Shown piece after piece: positions 24,272 to 32,584 of a stretch of DNA of 46,249 nt. This DNA comes from Anaerolineae bacterium (lineage in GTDB: Bacteria; Chloroflexota; Anaerolineae; Aggregatilineales; Phototrophicaceae). Within the stretch, counting starts at the first letter, position 1; every line of letters starts with the position of its first letter. A program made the position numbers and the translations under genes. The notes under the pieces were generated by a model. It did no database searches, was not told the DNA's origin, and worked only from the letters and a program-made list of their open reading frames with translations. The stretch covers positions 1 to 46,249 of the forward strand of contig JAJDUC010000091.1 of the NCBI GenBank assembly GCA_022826865.1, written 5' to 3'.

Positions 24272-24674
24272 ATGAGATACCTGCTCGATACGAACATCTG
24301 CATCTATTGCATCAGCGGAAGATATCCGCAGCTATTCGATAGAGTGCTCCTGCGGCATAAAAGGCGTTGCCATCAGCGCGATTTCCAAAGCGGAAATGTA
24401 TGCCGGTTCGTACCGTCGGCGTTCGCCCTCGGTGTATCGGCAGGAGCAGGACGAGTTCTTTTCGTACTTTCCCAGCTTGCACTTCAATGATGCAGCAGCA
24501 GATGTCTACGGCCGCATACACGCATACTTAAGAGACCGAGGACAGCTTATGGGCGTCGCCGATATGCAGATTGCAGCAATTGCTATGGCAAATAGCCTGA
24601 TCGTCGTGACACATGATCTGCGTGGATTTTTGCGGCTTCCCGAGCTGCCAATCGAAGATTGGACAAACGAGTAG
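24272..24674 (+). pseudogene. Frameshifted PIN-domain (VapC-like) gene
   Basis: The ATG at 24272 starts MRYLLDTNICIYCISGRYPQLFDR, the classic VapC N terminus with its first Asp. Around 24340-24350 the frame must shift by +1 to continue ECSCGIKGVAISAISKAEMYAGSYRR (second acidic residue), then GVADMQIAAIAMA and LIVVTHDLRGF (remaining acids), ending ELPIEDWTNE at 24674. The two parts together make a normal ~130-aa toxin. Without the shift frame 1 ends at 24490 as nonsense. It is a dead gene, a sequencing error or, less likely, a programmed shift. Confidence 0.8.
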
Positions 24675-24700
24675 CCCTCAGTATTGAGGCGGATGCGTAC

Positions 24701-25582
24701 ATGAAAAGCCAACCCCACATCATCATCTTCAACCCGGACCAGTGGCGCGGGGACGTCATGCGGCGCCTCGGCAATCCCGCCGCCGTCACCCCTAATCTCG
24801 ACCGAATCGTCGAGACGGATGCAGTCTCCTTCCGCCAGGCCTTCTGACAGAATCTGGTCTGCACACCTAGCCGCTGCTCCTTCATGACCGGCTGGTATCC
24901 GCACGTTCGCGGCTACCGCACGATGTTCCACGTCGAATCCATGCGCCTGGCATGGGCCGACGCCCATGAATACATCGCCGACATGAGCCGGGCCGATGTG
25001 CCGGTTGAGAGACTGCTCAGCAAGGATTACGCAAGCGGACGCGCCAGTCTCATTTCCAATTATTACGCTATGGCCCCGCCGCCAAGCGCGGGAGAGCTGC
25101 CGGCAGGGAGCGATACGATTTACCTCAGCGTGGTCGACGGCGCCGACTTCTCGCTCGTGCCGGGGCATCGAAACGCTCTGGCGCCCGGAAAGCGCCCCTA
25201 CCACACCATTATCCCGGGCATGGCGCTGAAAGACGGGGAACTCTGGGCCAGCTTCGGCGTCATGGGCGGTTTCATGCAGCCGCAGGGCCACTTCCAGGTG
25301 ATCAGCGCCATGGTCGACGATGGCCTTAATCCGCAGGAAGCGCCCAATCGTCCGCGCTGGCATGTCGAGCGCGGCCAGGCGGGCGGCGCGCTGCTGATCG
25401 AAGAGGGCAGTCCCTTCAAGACGATGGCGGATCTGGCCGAGCGCGGACATCGCATCCAGCCGGAAGCCGGGCTGGGACGTGGGAATTTCGGGCGCGGTCA
25501 GATCATCCGCTACGATGCCGAGACCGGCGTCATTCACGGCGGCAGCGAGCCGCGCGCCGATGGCCAGATTGCGGCTTATTGA
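24701..25582 (+). pseudogene. Chimeric remnant: sulfatase 5' end joined to gamma-glutamyltransferase 3' end
   Basis: One frame with a single internal TGA (24845-24847). Before about 24930 it is a sulfatase: HIIIFNPDQWRGDV, NPAAVTPNLDR, then after the TGA VCTPSRCSFMTGWYPHVRG, whose CTPSR is the formylglycine signature. After about 24933 it abruptly becomes gamma-glutamyltransferase: ESMRLAWADAHEYIAD, DTIYLSVVDG (the Thr at 25115 matches the nucleophile that starts the small subunit), APGKRPYHTIIPGM, LWASFGVMGGFMQPQGH. A second in-frame deletion removes about 30 residues between VVDGA and DFSLVPGH. Neither enzyme can be functional. It is a deletion scar between two former genes. Confidence 0.8.
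25539..25580 (+). repeat. 42-bp direct repeat, left copy (GGT 3' end)
   Basis: The last codons of the gamma-glutamyltransferase remnant. The same 42 bp with one C/G difference recur at 29001-29042. Together they bracket the sugar importer operon 25746-28902. Confidence 0.8.
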
Positions 25583-25745
25583 GTGTCACCCCGGACAAGG
25601 CAGAAAGCGCCCGGCACCCTCCGCCAAATGGATCGGCATTGCGAAACGCTGTTTGACAATATCACTTGTATTTGCCCAGGAAACATATAAGATTTGGCAG
25701 CTTGCATACAGTAAGCCATTGTTATCTAGTTTTGGAGGCATCCTG

Positions 25746-27089
25746 ATGAAACGCTTTGCCAGTCTTTTCCTTGTGCTGTCGCTGTTGGTCACTGTCTTCG
25801 CGGCATCCGCGCAGGATAGCGTCGAACTAACCATTGCGACTGTCAACAACCCCGACATGGTCGTGATGGAAGGGTTTAGCGATGTATTTGAAGAAGCCCA
25901 TCCCGGCATCAGTTTGAATTGGGTCATTTTGCCCGAAAACGAGCTGCGCGCTACGGTCACTACCGATATCGCTACCGGCTCAAGCACTTTTGATATCATC
26001 ACCATCGGCATGTTTGAAGTGCCGCTTTGGGCGGCCAATGGCTGGCTCAACTCCATCGACGCCCTGGCTATGGAGCATCCTGACAGCGTGCAGATGGACT
26101 ACGACTTCGATGACCTGCTGCCGGGCGTCGTCAAGGGTCTGTCTTATGACGGAGAACTCTATTCACTGCCGTTCTATGGCGAATCCAGCATGCTGATGTA
26201 CAACACCGCCAAGTTCGAGGCGGCGGGCTTGGAAATGCCTGAGCAGCCCACCTGGGACGAAGTGCGCGAGTTCGCCTGTGCGCTGCACGACCCAGACAAT
26301 GGCAACTATGGCATCGCCTTGCGTGGTTTGCCTGGCTGGGGCGAGGTAATGGCGCCCTTGACCACCGTAGTGAACACCTACGGCGGAGACTGGTTCAACA
26401 TGGATTGGGAACCGCAGTTGGATAGCCCGGAATGGAACGAAGCGGTCAGTTTCTATGTCAACCTGATCAACGACTGCGGTCAGCCTGGCGCGACTGGCAC
26501 AGGCTTTACTGAAGCCTTGACGCTGATGGCGCAGGGACAAGCCGCGATGTGGGTAGACGCCACGGTCGCCGCTGGCTTCCTGGCCAATCCCGCACAGTCG
26601 CAGATTGTCGATTCGCTGGGTTTCGCGCCGGCGCCGGTTGGTCCCGTGCCGAAAGGCAACCACTGGCTGTGGGCGTGGTCGCTGGCAATCCCCAAAACGA
26701 CCGACAAAGCCGCCGCCGCGCTGGACTTCATCACCTGGGCGACCAGCAAAGATTATATCCAACTGGTGGGCGAGACCAACGGCTGGGCGACTATTCCTCC
26801 TGGAACCCGCACCTCGACCTACGAGAACATGGCATACCTGGACGCAGCGCCCTTCGCTCCGGTCGTGCTGGGCTTGATGCAAGCCGCCGACCCGACCGAC
26901 GCGCAACGCGACCAAACGCCTTACGTGGGCGTACAATTCGTTGCCATTCCTGAATTCCAAGGTATCGGCACGGATGTATCGCAGCTGATTGCCGAAGCGT
27001 TGGCTGGCGATATCAGCGTGGAAGAAGCGCTTTCACAGGCGAATGCCTTGACACGCGCCGCCATGGAAGAAGCCGGTTACTACGAATAG
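25746..27089 (+). CDS. Sugar ABC transporter substrate-binding protein (SBP family 1)
   Basis: 447 aa; GGAGG at 25734 sets the ATG at 25746, and the signal peptide (MKRFASLFLVLSLLVTVFAASAQD) confirms it. The long upstream open frame overlaps the GGT remnant and is not coding. Features include GFSDVFEEAHPGISLNWVILPENELRATVTTDIATGSSTFDIITIGMFEVPLWA, LPFYGESSMLMYNTAKFEAAG, TWDEVREFACAL and AMWVDATVAAGFL, the pattern of sorbitol/mannitol-type (SmoE-like) receptors. It binds a sugar or polyol outside the cell and hands it to the two permeases that follow. A hairpin lies between this gene and the permease. Confidence 0.9.
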   Translation: MKRFASLFLVLSLLVTVFAASAQDSVELTIATVNNPDMVVMEGFSDVFEEAHPGISLNWVILPENELRATVTTDIATGSSTFDIITIGMFEVPLWAANGWLNSIDALAMEHPDSVQMDYDFDDLLPGVVKGLSYDGELYSLPFYGESSMLMYNTAKFEAAGLEMPEQPTWDEVREFACALHDPDNGNYGIALRGLPGWGEVMAPLTTVVNTYGGDWFNMDWEPQLDSPEWNEAVSFYVNLINDCGQPGATGTGFTEALTLMAQGQAAMWVDATVAAGFLANPAQSQIVDSLGFAPAPVGPVPKGNHWLWAWSLAIPKTTDKAAAALDFITWATSKDYIQLVGETNGWATIPPGTRTSTYENMAYLDAAPFAPVVLGLMQAADPTDAQRDQTPYVGVQFVAIPEFQGIGTDVSQLIAEALAGDISVEEALSQANALTRAAMEEAGYYE

Positions 27090-27102
27090 AACGCATCTAT
27101 CG

Positions 27103-27136
27103 GCTGGCGGGCAGGCAAGGACTGCTGTCCGCCAGC
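27103..27136 (+). other. Stem-loop between binding-protein and permease genes
   Basis: GCTGGCGG (27103-27110) pairs perfectly with CCGCCAGC (27129-27136). There is no T-run, so it is more likely an mRNA 3'-end protector than a terminator. Confidence 0.55.
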
Positions 27137-27166
27137 AAACCGAATTTCTAATCCCCGGCAATCCGC

Positions 27167-28084
27167 ATGACACAGGCCACCGCAACCAGACCAGCGGCGG
27201 ATAACAGCGATCTGATTTATTCCTTGAGGCGCTGGCTGCCGCTGCCGGCTATCTTGTTCATGGTCGCAGTTACGCAGGTGCCTTTGGTCGTCACGCTTGG
27301 TTTCAGCCTGGAACGCTGGAATCTGTTGCGGCCCCAGCGGCGCCGATTCCAAGGCATCGACAACTATCCCGATGTCCTGAGCGATCCCAACTTTTTTACC
27401 ATCATTCTCAATACGCTGATCATCACGCTGTCGGTGGTTGCGGCCACGCTGGTATTGGGCATTCTGCTGGCGCTGCTGCTCAACCGCGACTTTGCTGGCA
27501 AGGGCGTCGTGCGCACGATGTTGATAACGCCCTTTTTGATCATGCCGACTGTATCGGCGGTCTTGTGGAAGAATGTACTCTTCAATCCGGCTTTCGGATT
27601 GCTAGCGGCTCTGGCGGCCATGCTGGGCTTGCAGAGACCCGACATGTTGCAAGACTTCCCCATGTTTTCGGTCGTGATCGTGACGGTCTGGCAATGGACA
27701 CCTTTTATGATGTTGATTTTGCTGGCGGGTTTGCAATCGCTGGATCACGATCAGATCGAGGCGGCGCAGATTGATGGCGGCGGGTACCTGACGCTTTTCC
27801 GATATATCGTTCTGCCGCATTTGCGGCGCTATATTGAGCTGGCAATATTGATGGAAACCTTGTTTATATTGAGCATTTTTGGCGTCATCTTTGTCTTGAC
27901 CTCAGGCGGCCCCGGAACCCAGACCACGAACTTGTCCTATGGCATCTATCAGGAAGCTTTTCAGCGCTGGGATATTGGCGAGGCGAGCGCTATGGGCATC
28001 TTCGCTATCATCCTCGCCAACATCGTCGTGCTCCTCTTCGTGCGCGTACTGCGGCGCGGGCAAGCCGAAGAAGTGACGGCATGA
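27167..28084 (+). CDS. Sugar ABC transporter permease (MalF/SmoF type)
   Basis: 305 aa with about six membrane segments (25-50, 78-104, 116-135, 166-190, 224-245, 275-298). The cytoplasmic EAA loop is IEAAQIDGGGYLTLFRYIVLPHLRR (EAA at 198-200), which docks to the shared ATPase. The TSGGPGTQT motif before the last segment is typical of this branch. It ends in a 4-bp overlap with the next permease (ATGA). No ATPase gene follows, so the system must borrow one encoded elsewhere. Confidence 0.92.
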   Translation: MTQATATRPAADNSDLIYSLRRWLPLPAILFMVAVTQVPLVVTLGFSLERWNLLRPQRRRFQGIDNYPDVLSDPNFFTIILNTLIITLSVVAATLVLGILLALLLNRDFAGKGVVRTMLITPFLIMPTVSAVLWKNVLFNPAFGLLAALAAMLGLQRPDMLQDFPMFSVVIVTVWQWTPFMMLILLAGLQSLDHDQIEAAQIDGGGYLTLFRYIVLPHLRRYIELAILMETLFILSIFGVIFVLTSGGPGTQTTNLSYGIYQEAFQRWDIGEASAMGIFAIILANIVVLLFVRVLRRGQAEEVTA

Positions 28085-28902
28085 AGCGGCCTTATTGGGT
28101 CGGCCCCGGTTTGACGTTACTGACCTATCTTATCGCCTTTGCGATGTTCTTCCCGATCCTGTGGATGATCATGACATCGTTCAAGACCGAGGCCGATGCC
28201 TTTGCATTCCCGCCACAAGTGGTCTTCCAGCCCACGCTGGCCAACTGGCAAATTGCGCTTTTTGACTCAAACTTTCTAGACCACCTCATCAATACGCTGT
28301 TGATCACGCTGGGCTCGACGCTGCTGGCGCTGGGCTTGGGCATCCCGGCTGCTTATGCGCTGGCATATTATCAGACAAAGCGCAGCGACCTGACGTTGAT
28401 GTGGTTGATATCGACGCGCATGCTGCCGCCGGTCGGTGTGATTGTGCCGCTCTTCATTATCTTTCGCGATCTGGGTCTGCGCGACACGCATACAGGCATG
28501 GTCATCATTTACTCGGCGATGAACCTGCCACTGGTGGTGTGGATGATGCGCTCCTTTTTTCTTGATGTGCCCTACGAGATTCTGGAAGCATCGCGGATTG
28601 ACGGCACGAGTCTGTTGCAGGAATTCCGCTTCATCGTGATTCCGCTTGTGCTGCCCGGTTTGTTTGCCACGGCGCTGCTCTGCCTTATCTTCTCCTGGAA
28701 TGAATTCTTCTTCGCTTTCAATTTGACGGTGACCAAAGCGGCGCCGGTGTCGGTGTATATCTCATCGTTCAAGACGGCTGAAGGACTGTTTTGGGCGAAG
28801 ATGTCGGCTGGCGCGACGGCGGCGGTGTTCCCGGTTGTAATCGCGGGCTGGGTGGCGCAGCGGCAATTGGTGCAGGGCTTGAACATGGGCGCGGTCAAAT
28901 AA
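28081..28902 (+). CDS. Sugar ABC transporter permease (MalG/SmoG type)
   Basis: 273 aa, translationally coupled to the previous permease. The N-terminal segment YLIAFAMFFPILWMIMTSFKTEADAFAFPP is the usual MalG start. The EAA loop is ILEASRIDGTSLLQEFRFIVIPLVLPG (169-195). It ends QRQLVQGLNMGAVK, as this family does. It completes a receptor plus two-permease importer for a sugar or polyol. About 100 nt downstream lie gene fragments (28960-29042). Confidence 0.92.
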   Translation: MKRPYWVGPGLTLLTYLIAFAMFFPILWMIMTSFKTEADAFAFPPQVVFQPTLANWQIALFDSNFLDHLINTLLITLGSTLLALGLGIPAAYALAYYQTKRSDLTLMWLISTRMLPPVGVIVPLFIIFRDLGLRDTHTGMVIIYSAMNLPLVVWMMRSFFLDVPYEILEASRIDGTSLLQEFRFIVIPLVLPGLFATALLCLIFSWNEFFFAFNLTVTKAAPVSVYISSFKTAEGLFWAKMSAGATAAVFPVVIAGWVAQRQLVQGLNMGAVK

Positions 28903-28959
28903 GCGCGAACGCGCAATCGTCTGCCATTTTCTATTACCTGTGCCACGCGAATTACCACG

Positions 28960-29042
28960 AGGAGATCCTCCAGGAGTTGATAGACGCCGCGCGCGTGGAT
29001 GCGGCAGCGAGCCGCGCGCCGATGGGCAGATTGCGGCTTATT
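28960..29042 (+). pseudogene. Fused gene scraps: permease EAA-loop fragment joined to GGT tail
   Basis: 28960-29000 encodes EEILQELIDAARVDA, a piece of a MalG-type EAA loop almost matching EIPQELIDAARVDGA at 31948. It is joined to 29001-29042, the second copy of the 42-bp GGT 3' end. Neither is part of a working gene, so this is a recombination scar. Confidence 0.75.
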
Positions 29043-29118
29043 AGCGCGCCCGCCGCAAGCGCGTTAAAATCGCCGGAGCGAAATATCTCGTATAAACACT
29101 CTTTAGAGGAGAAGTTGC

Positions 29119-30393
29119 ATGATGCTCATCAGAAGTCTCATTCTGGTTGCGGTTCTGTTCACCATGGCGCTGTCGCCGGCATTGGCGCAGGACGTCACCA
29201 CCATCACCTGGCTGACGCTGGGCTGGCCGGTCGAACCCATCATTGAGGAATTCGAGGCGCGCAATCCCGACATCAAGATCGAAGCCGAGCAAGTCGGTTT
29301 CAACGATCTCTTCGCGCAGATCCAGGTGCGCCTGGGCGCCGGCTCCGCTGTGCCTGACGTCATTGCGGTTGACGTCCCGCTTGTATCCGGTTACGCCTTC
29401 CGCAACTGGCTGCTGCCGCTGGATCCCATCTTCACCGGCGACGAGGTCGAGGATTGGCTGCCGGCCGCTGTGGACGCCGGCTCCTACGAAGGCACGCTTT
29501 ATGCCGCGCCGCTAAGCACATCAACGCAGTTGCTCTTCTACAACAAGGCCTGCTTCGACCGCGCCGGGCTGATGCCGCCGGGCGCAGACGACCGCCTGAC
29601 CTGGGAAGAAATCGCCGAAATCGCGCCTAAGATGACATTTGACGACGACGGCGACGGTACGCCCGATGTCTGGGGCTTCATCTGGGAGCAGATGGTGCGC
29701 ATCTACCAGCTGCAGGTGCTGCCGGAATCTCTGGGCGCCCCCGCCATTGGCGAGGATGGCTTGACGGTCGACGGCGTCATCAACTCGCCGGAGTGGATCG
29801 AAGCCTACACCTACTACTACAACATGTTCAACGTCTGGAATGCGGCGCCCCAGGGCGAAGAATTCTGGCCGCCCGATATCTTCGAAACCGGCAATATCTG
29901 CATGTTTGTGGGCGGGCCCTGGAATATCCCGCGCTTCGCCAACAATGCCGACCTGGAAATCGAATGGGGCGTCTCCCGGCATCCCTACTTTGAAGACGGC
30001 GTCGCGGCGACGCCCACGGGAAGCTGGCATATCGGCGTGAACGCCAACACTGAAAACGTCGACGCGGCCACGCGCTTCGTGCATTTCATCTCCACAGGCG
30101 AGGGCGCGGAACTCTGGTGGCGCGAAGGCAGCGGCGATTTCCCGGCGCAGCAATCTGTGCTGGCGCTCTTTTCGACCGAAGCGGAATTTGACGAACTGCC
30201 GATGTCCTACCTGCGGACTGCCGCGGACGAAGCCACGGTCAACCCGCGGCCGCGCGCGGTGACAGTCGGCTTCCTGGAATATGAGCAGATCCTGCAGAAT
30301 ATCTTCCAGGACATCCGCAACGGCGCTGATGTCGAAGAATCACTGAACCTGGCGGTCCAGCGCATCGAAAGCGAAATGGCGAAGTATCGCTAA
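29119..30393 (+). CDS. Sugar ABC transporter substrate-binding protein (SBP family 1)
   Basis: 424 aa (the ATG at 29122 is also possible). AGAGGAGAAG lies upstream, with TATAAA at 29091 as a possible -10. The signal peptide ends in SPALAQD. Then TTITWLTLGWPVEPIIEEFEARNPDIKIEAEQVGFNDLFAQIQVRLGAGSAVPDVIAVD, APLSTSTQLLFYNKACFDRAG, DRLTWEEIAEIAPKM and a DDDGDGTPDVWGF stretch, an EF-hand-like D-rich turn common in these receptors. The ligand is unknown, probably an oligosaccharide or polyol. It is not closely similar to the other three family-1 receptors of the window. A hairpin precedes the permease gene. Confidence 0.9.
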   Translation: MMLIRSLILVAVLFTMALSPALAQDVTTITWLTLGWPVEPIIEEFEARNPDIKIEAEQVGFNDLFAQIQVRLGAGSAVPDVIAVDVPLVSGYAFRNWLLPLDPIFTGDEVEDWLPAAVDAGSYEGTLYAAPLSTSTQLLFYNKACFDRAGLMPPGADDRLTWEEIAEIAPKMTFDDDGDGTPDVWGFIWEQMVRIYQLQVLPESLGAPAIGEDGLTVDGVINSPEWIEAYTYYYNMFNVWNAAPQGEEFWPPDIFETGNICMFVGGPWNIPRFANNADLEIEWGVSRHPYFEDGVAATPTGSWHIGVNANTENVDAATRFVHFISTGEGAELWWREGSGDFPAQQSVLALFSTEAEFDELPMSYLRTAADEATVNPRPRAVTVGFLEYEQILQNIFQDIRNGADVEESLNLAVQRIESEMAKYR

Positions 30394-30410
30394 ATTCAGA
30401 AGTGATACAG

Positions 30411-30443
30411 ACAGGGGCTGCGGTTTCCGCGGCTCTTGCCTGT
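30411..30443 (+). other. Stem-loop between binding-protein and permease genes
   Basis: ACAGG (30411-30415) pairs with CCTGT (30439-30443), and GCGG (30420-30423) with CCGC (30427-30430) around TTT. The middle is imperfect and no T-run follows. Confidence 0.45.
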
Positions 30444-30501
30444 TCGCCCGACCGCCCAAGCCACAGCGAAGACCCCGACCACAGCGTCCTGGACATGTGA
30501 G

Positions 30502-31365
30502 ATGCGTCTGAGTCGACAAATCATCCCATACCTGTTTCTGCTGCCAGCGCTGCTCCTGCTGATCGTCTTTAACCTGGCGCCGACTATCGCCACGCTGGTG
30601 GAGAGCACCTTCATCATGTCTCTGCGCAGCGGCCATCGCGTATTCGCCGGCTTCGCCAATTACGAGCGCATCTTCAGCGATCCCATCTTTTGGAAATCAT
30701 TTGAAGTCACGACCATATTCAGCCTGCTCGTGAATCCGATTCAGATCGCCCTGGCGCTGGCGCTGGCGGTTCTCATCAATCAGAGGCTGCCCGGCATCGG
30801 CGTATTCCGCAGCATCTATTTGCTGCCGATCGCCGTCTCGCTCAACGTCACCGCCATCGTCTGGGGCCTCATGCTTGACCAGAATTCAGGCATGATCAAC
30901 GGCATTCTGATCCAGTTCGGTTTGCCGCGGCAGCCATTTTTGCATTCGGTGGATCAAGCCCTGTGGTCCATCATTCTGATCGCTTCCTGGATCGGCGTTC
31001 CGCTCTGGAGCCTGTTTCTGCTGGCGGGTTTGCAGAATATCCCGCCAACGGTGCTGGAAGCGGCGAAAATCGACGGCGCCAACGCCTGGCAGTCTTTCAC
31101 CAAAATCACGCTGCCCCTGCTGCGGCGCGTGCTCGCCTTCGTCCTCGTGGCCGACACCGTCGCCAATTTCTTGATGTTCGCGCCTATCCTGCTGTTGACA
31201 TCCGGCGGCCCGCGCCTTTCGACCAATCTGATTATGTATGAGACCTATCGCCGCGGTTTCCTCTACGGAGATCTGGGCGCGTCATCGGCCATGCTTTCGG
31301 TGATGCTGATCATCGTATTCGTCATTATCGGCGTCGAGCTCTACGTCTTGCGTGGGCATGACTAA
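30502..31365 (+). CDS. Sugar ABC transporter permease (MalF type)
   Basis: 287 aa from the ATG at 30502, where the typical IIPYLFLLPALLLLIVFNLAP begins. A longer start at 30436 would add 22 polar residues overlapping the hairpin region. Six membrane segments. The EAA loop is LEAAKIDGANAWQSFTKITLPLLRR, followed by LTSGGPRLSTNLIMYETYRRGF. No clear Shine-Dalgarno is seen. The next permease gene starts within its last codons. Confidence 0.9.
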   Translation: MRLSRQIIPYLFLLPALLLLIVFNLAPTIATLVESTFIMSLRSGHRVFAGFANYERIFSDPIFWKSFEVTTIFSLLVNPIQIALALALAVLINQRLPGIGVFRSIYLLPIAVSLNVTAIVWGLMLDQNSGMINGILIQFGLPRQPFLHSVDQALWSIILIASWIGVPLWSLFLLAGLQNIPPTVLEAAKIDGANAWQSFTKITLPLLRRVLAFVLVADTVANFLMFAPILLLTSGGPRLSTNLIMYETYRRGFLYGDLGASSAMLSVMLIIVFVIIGVELYVLRGHD

Positions 31366-32287
31366 GCAGGAGCCGGGCAGCGACATGCGCGTTGAGAGCG
31401 CGGGTTTAAGGCAAGATCTCCCCGGGCATTCCCGGAAGCAGAACCGGAAGCCGCTCCGCGCTTTCGCCCAACCGGCTTTGGCCTATTGCCTGCTGATCGC
31501 CGGCATCATCATCGTGGTTCTGCCGCTGATGTGGGCGGCGGCCGCCTCATTTACGCCGAATCACAAGGTCTTCGAATACGCCTATCCATTTTCCTGGCGC
31601 GCGCTTTTCCCGGTCGATTTCACCCTGGAAGCCTATGAGAATCTCTTTGCTCGCGGCTTCGGCCGGGCGGTGCGCAATACCTTTTTTCTGGCCGTCTCGA
31701 CCGTGATCATCGGCGGCGCGGCCAACGCGCTGGCCGGCTTCGCCTTCGGCCGCTTCGAGTTCCGCGGCAAGAACCTGCTCTTCCTCACTGTGGTCATGCT
31801 CACCTTCATGGTGCCGGTCGATCTCACCGCCATACCGCGCTACATCCTGGTGAACAGCTTTGGATGGATCAATACCTGGCAGGGCTTGCTCATACCCGGT
31901 TTGGCCAACAGCCTGGTGATCTTCCTCTTTCGGCAGTTTTTCGCCGAGATCCCCCAGGAATTGATCGACGCCGCGCGCGTGGACGGCGCGACCTGGCTGC
32001 GCGTCCTGGTCAGCATTATCATGCCCATATCCAAGCCGGTTCTCGTCGCCGCCAGCCTGCTCATGTTCATCGGCCAATGGAATTCATTTTTCTGGCCGCT
32101 GCTTATCGCGCCGCGGAAAGAGATGCGTGTGGTGCAGGTGGAAATCTCGCTGGCGATCGGCCAATATGGCACGGTCTGGAATGAATTGCTGGCCGGCTCC
32201 ATGATCGCCGCCATTGTTCCCATTTTGCTCATCATCCCTTTTCAGCGCTATTATGTTCAGGCCATCACCGGAACCGGTCTCGATTGA
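31358..32287 (+). CDS. Sugar ABC transporter permease (MalG type)
   Basis: 309 aa from the ATG at 31358, overlapping the previous stop by 8 bp (a GTG at 31352 is also open). It carries an unusually long polar N terminus of about 35 residues before LAYCLLIAGIIIVVLPLMWAAAASF. The EAA loop IPQELIDAARVDGATWLRVLVSIIMPISKP is the sequence whose close relative survives as a fragment at 28960. FNPF-like ends are replaced by IPFQRYYVQAITGTGLD. It is the second permease of the 29119 receptor; no ATPase gene is linked. Confidence 0.9.
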   Translation: MTKQEPGSDMRVESAGLRQDLPGHSRKQNRKPLRAFAQPALAYCLLIAGIIIVVLPLMWAAAASFTPNHKVFEYAYPFSWRALFPVDFTLEAYENLFARGFGRAVRNTFFLAVSTVIIGGAANALAGFAFGRFEFRGKNLLFLTVVMLTFMVPVDLTAIPRYILVNSFGWINTWQGLLIPGLANSLVIFLFRQFFAEIPQELIDAARVDGATWLRVLVSIIMPISKPVLVAASLLMFIGQWNSFFWPLLIAPRKEMRVVQVEISLAIGQYGTVWNELLAGSMIAAIVPILLIIPFQRYYVQAITGTGLD

Positions 32288-32584
32288 ATGCCGCGTTCGC
32301 AAGCCATATCGGCCTGCTGCAGCCTTAATTCCTCGAAATAATTGCGGGATAACTTTTGCCCGCTTGCACATTCGAATATATCTGGCTATTATTTTTTGAC
32401 TGCCATGTCATGCATTGGTCCGCACAGCGCCGTTTTATATTCATGTATGGACCAGCCATCGATTGCAGGCGGCAAATGAGCGGCCTAGAAAAACACAAAC
32501 AGGGAGGCGGTATCGACCAAGCGCGATTTAGCAACAGTTCATCTCTTGTCCAGTCAAGCGCAGATCTATTCTGAAGGAGGAAAC
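32288..32584. other. AT-rich gap before the duplicated receptors
   Basis: 297 bp without a supported gene and visibly more AT-rich than the surroundings. It should hold the promoter of the operon beginning at 32585. A TTGACT at 32395 and a TATATT at 32436 are seen, but no pair has good spacing. Confidence 0.45.

Noticed and set aside
24845..24847. TGA at a position that is Cys in related sulfatases, possible selenocysteine
   Set aside because: No SECIS-like stem was seen just downstream and the gene is a deletion chimera that loses most of the sulfatase, so simple decay explains it better.
24884..25582. Separate gene starting MTGWYPHVRG
   Set aside because: The ATG is an internal Met of the sulfatase signature region, in the same frame as the upstream part, and has no ribosome site. 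It belongs to the chimeric pseudogene.
25653..25658. Perfect TTGACA upstream of the receptor gene at 25746
   Set aside because: No -10 hexamer stands 16-18 nt away; the nearest TATAAG is 27 nt downstream, so it is not called a promoter.
28791..29246. Open frame across the gap after the MalG-type gene
   Set aside because: It joins an off-frame part of the permease, two gene scraps and the start of the next receptor in another frame. It is only a by-product of the recombination scar.
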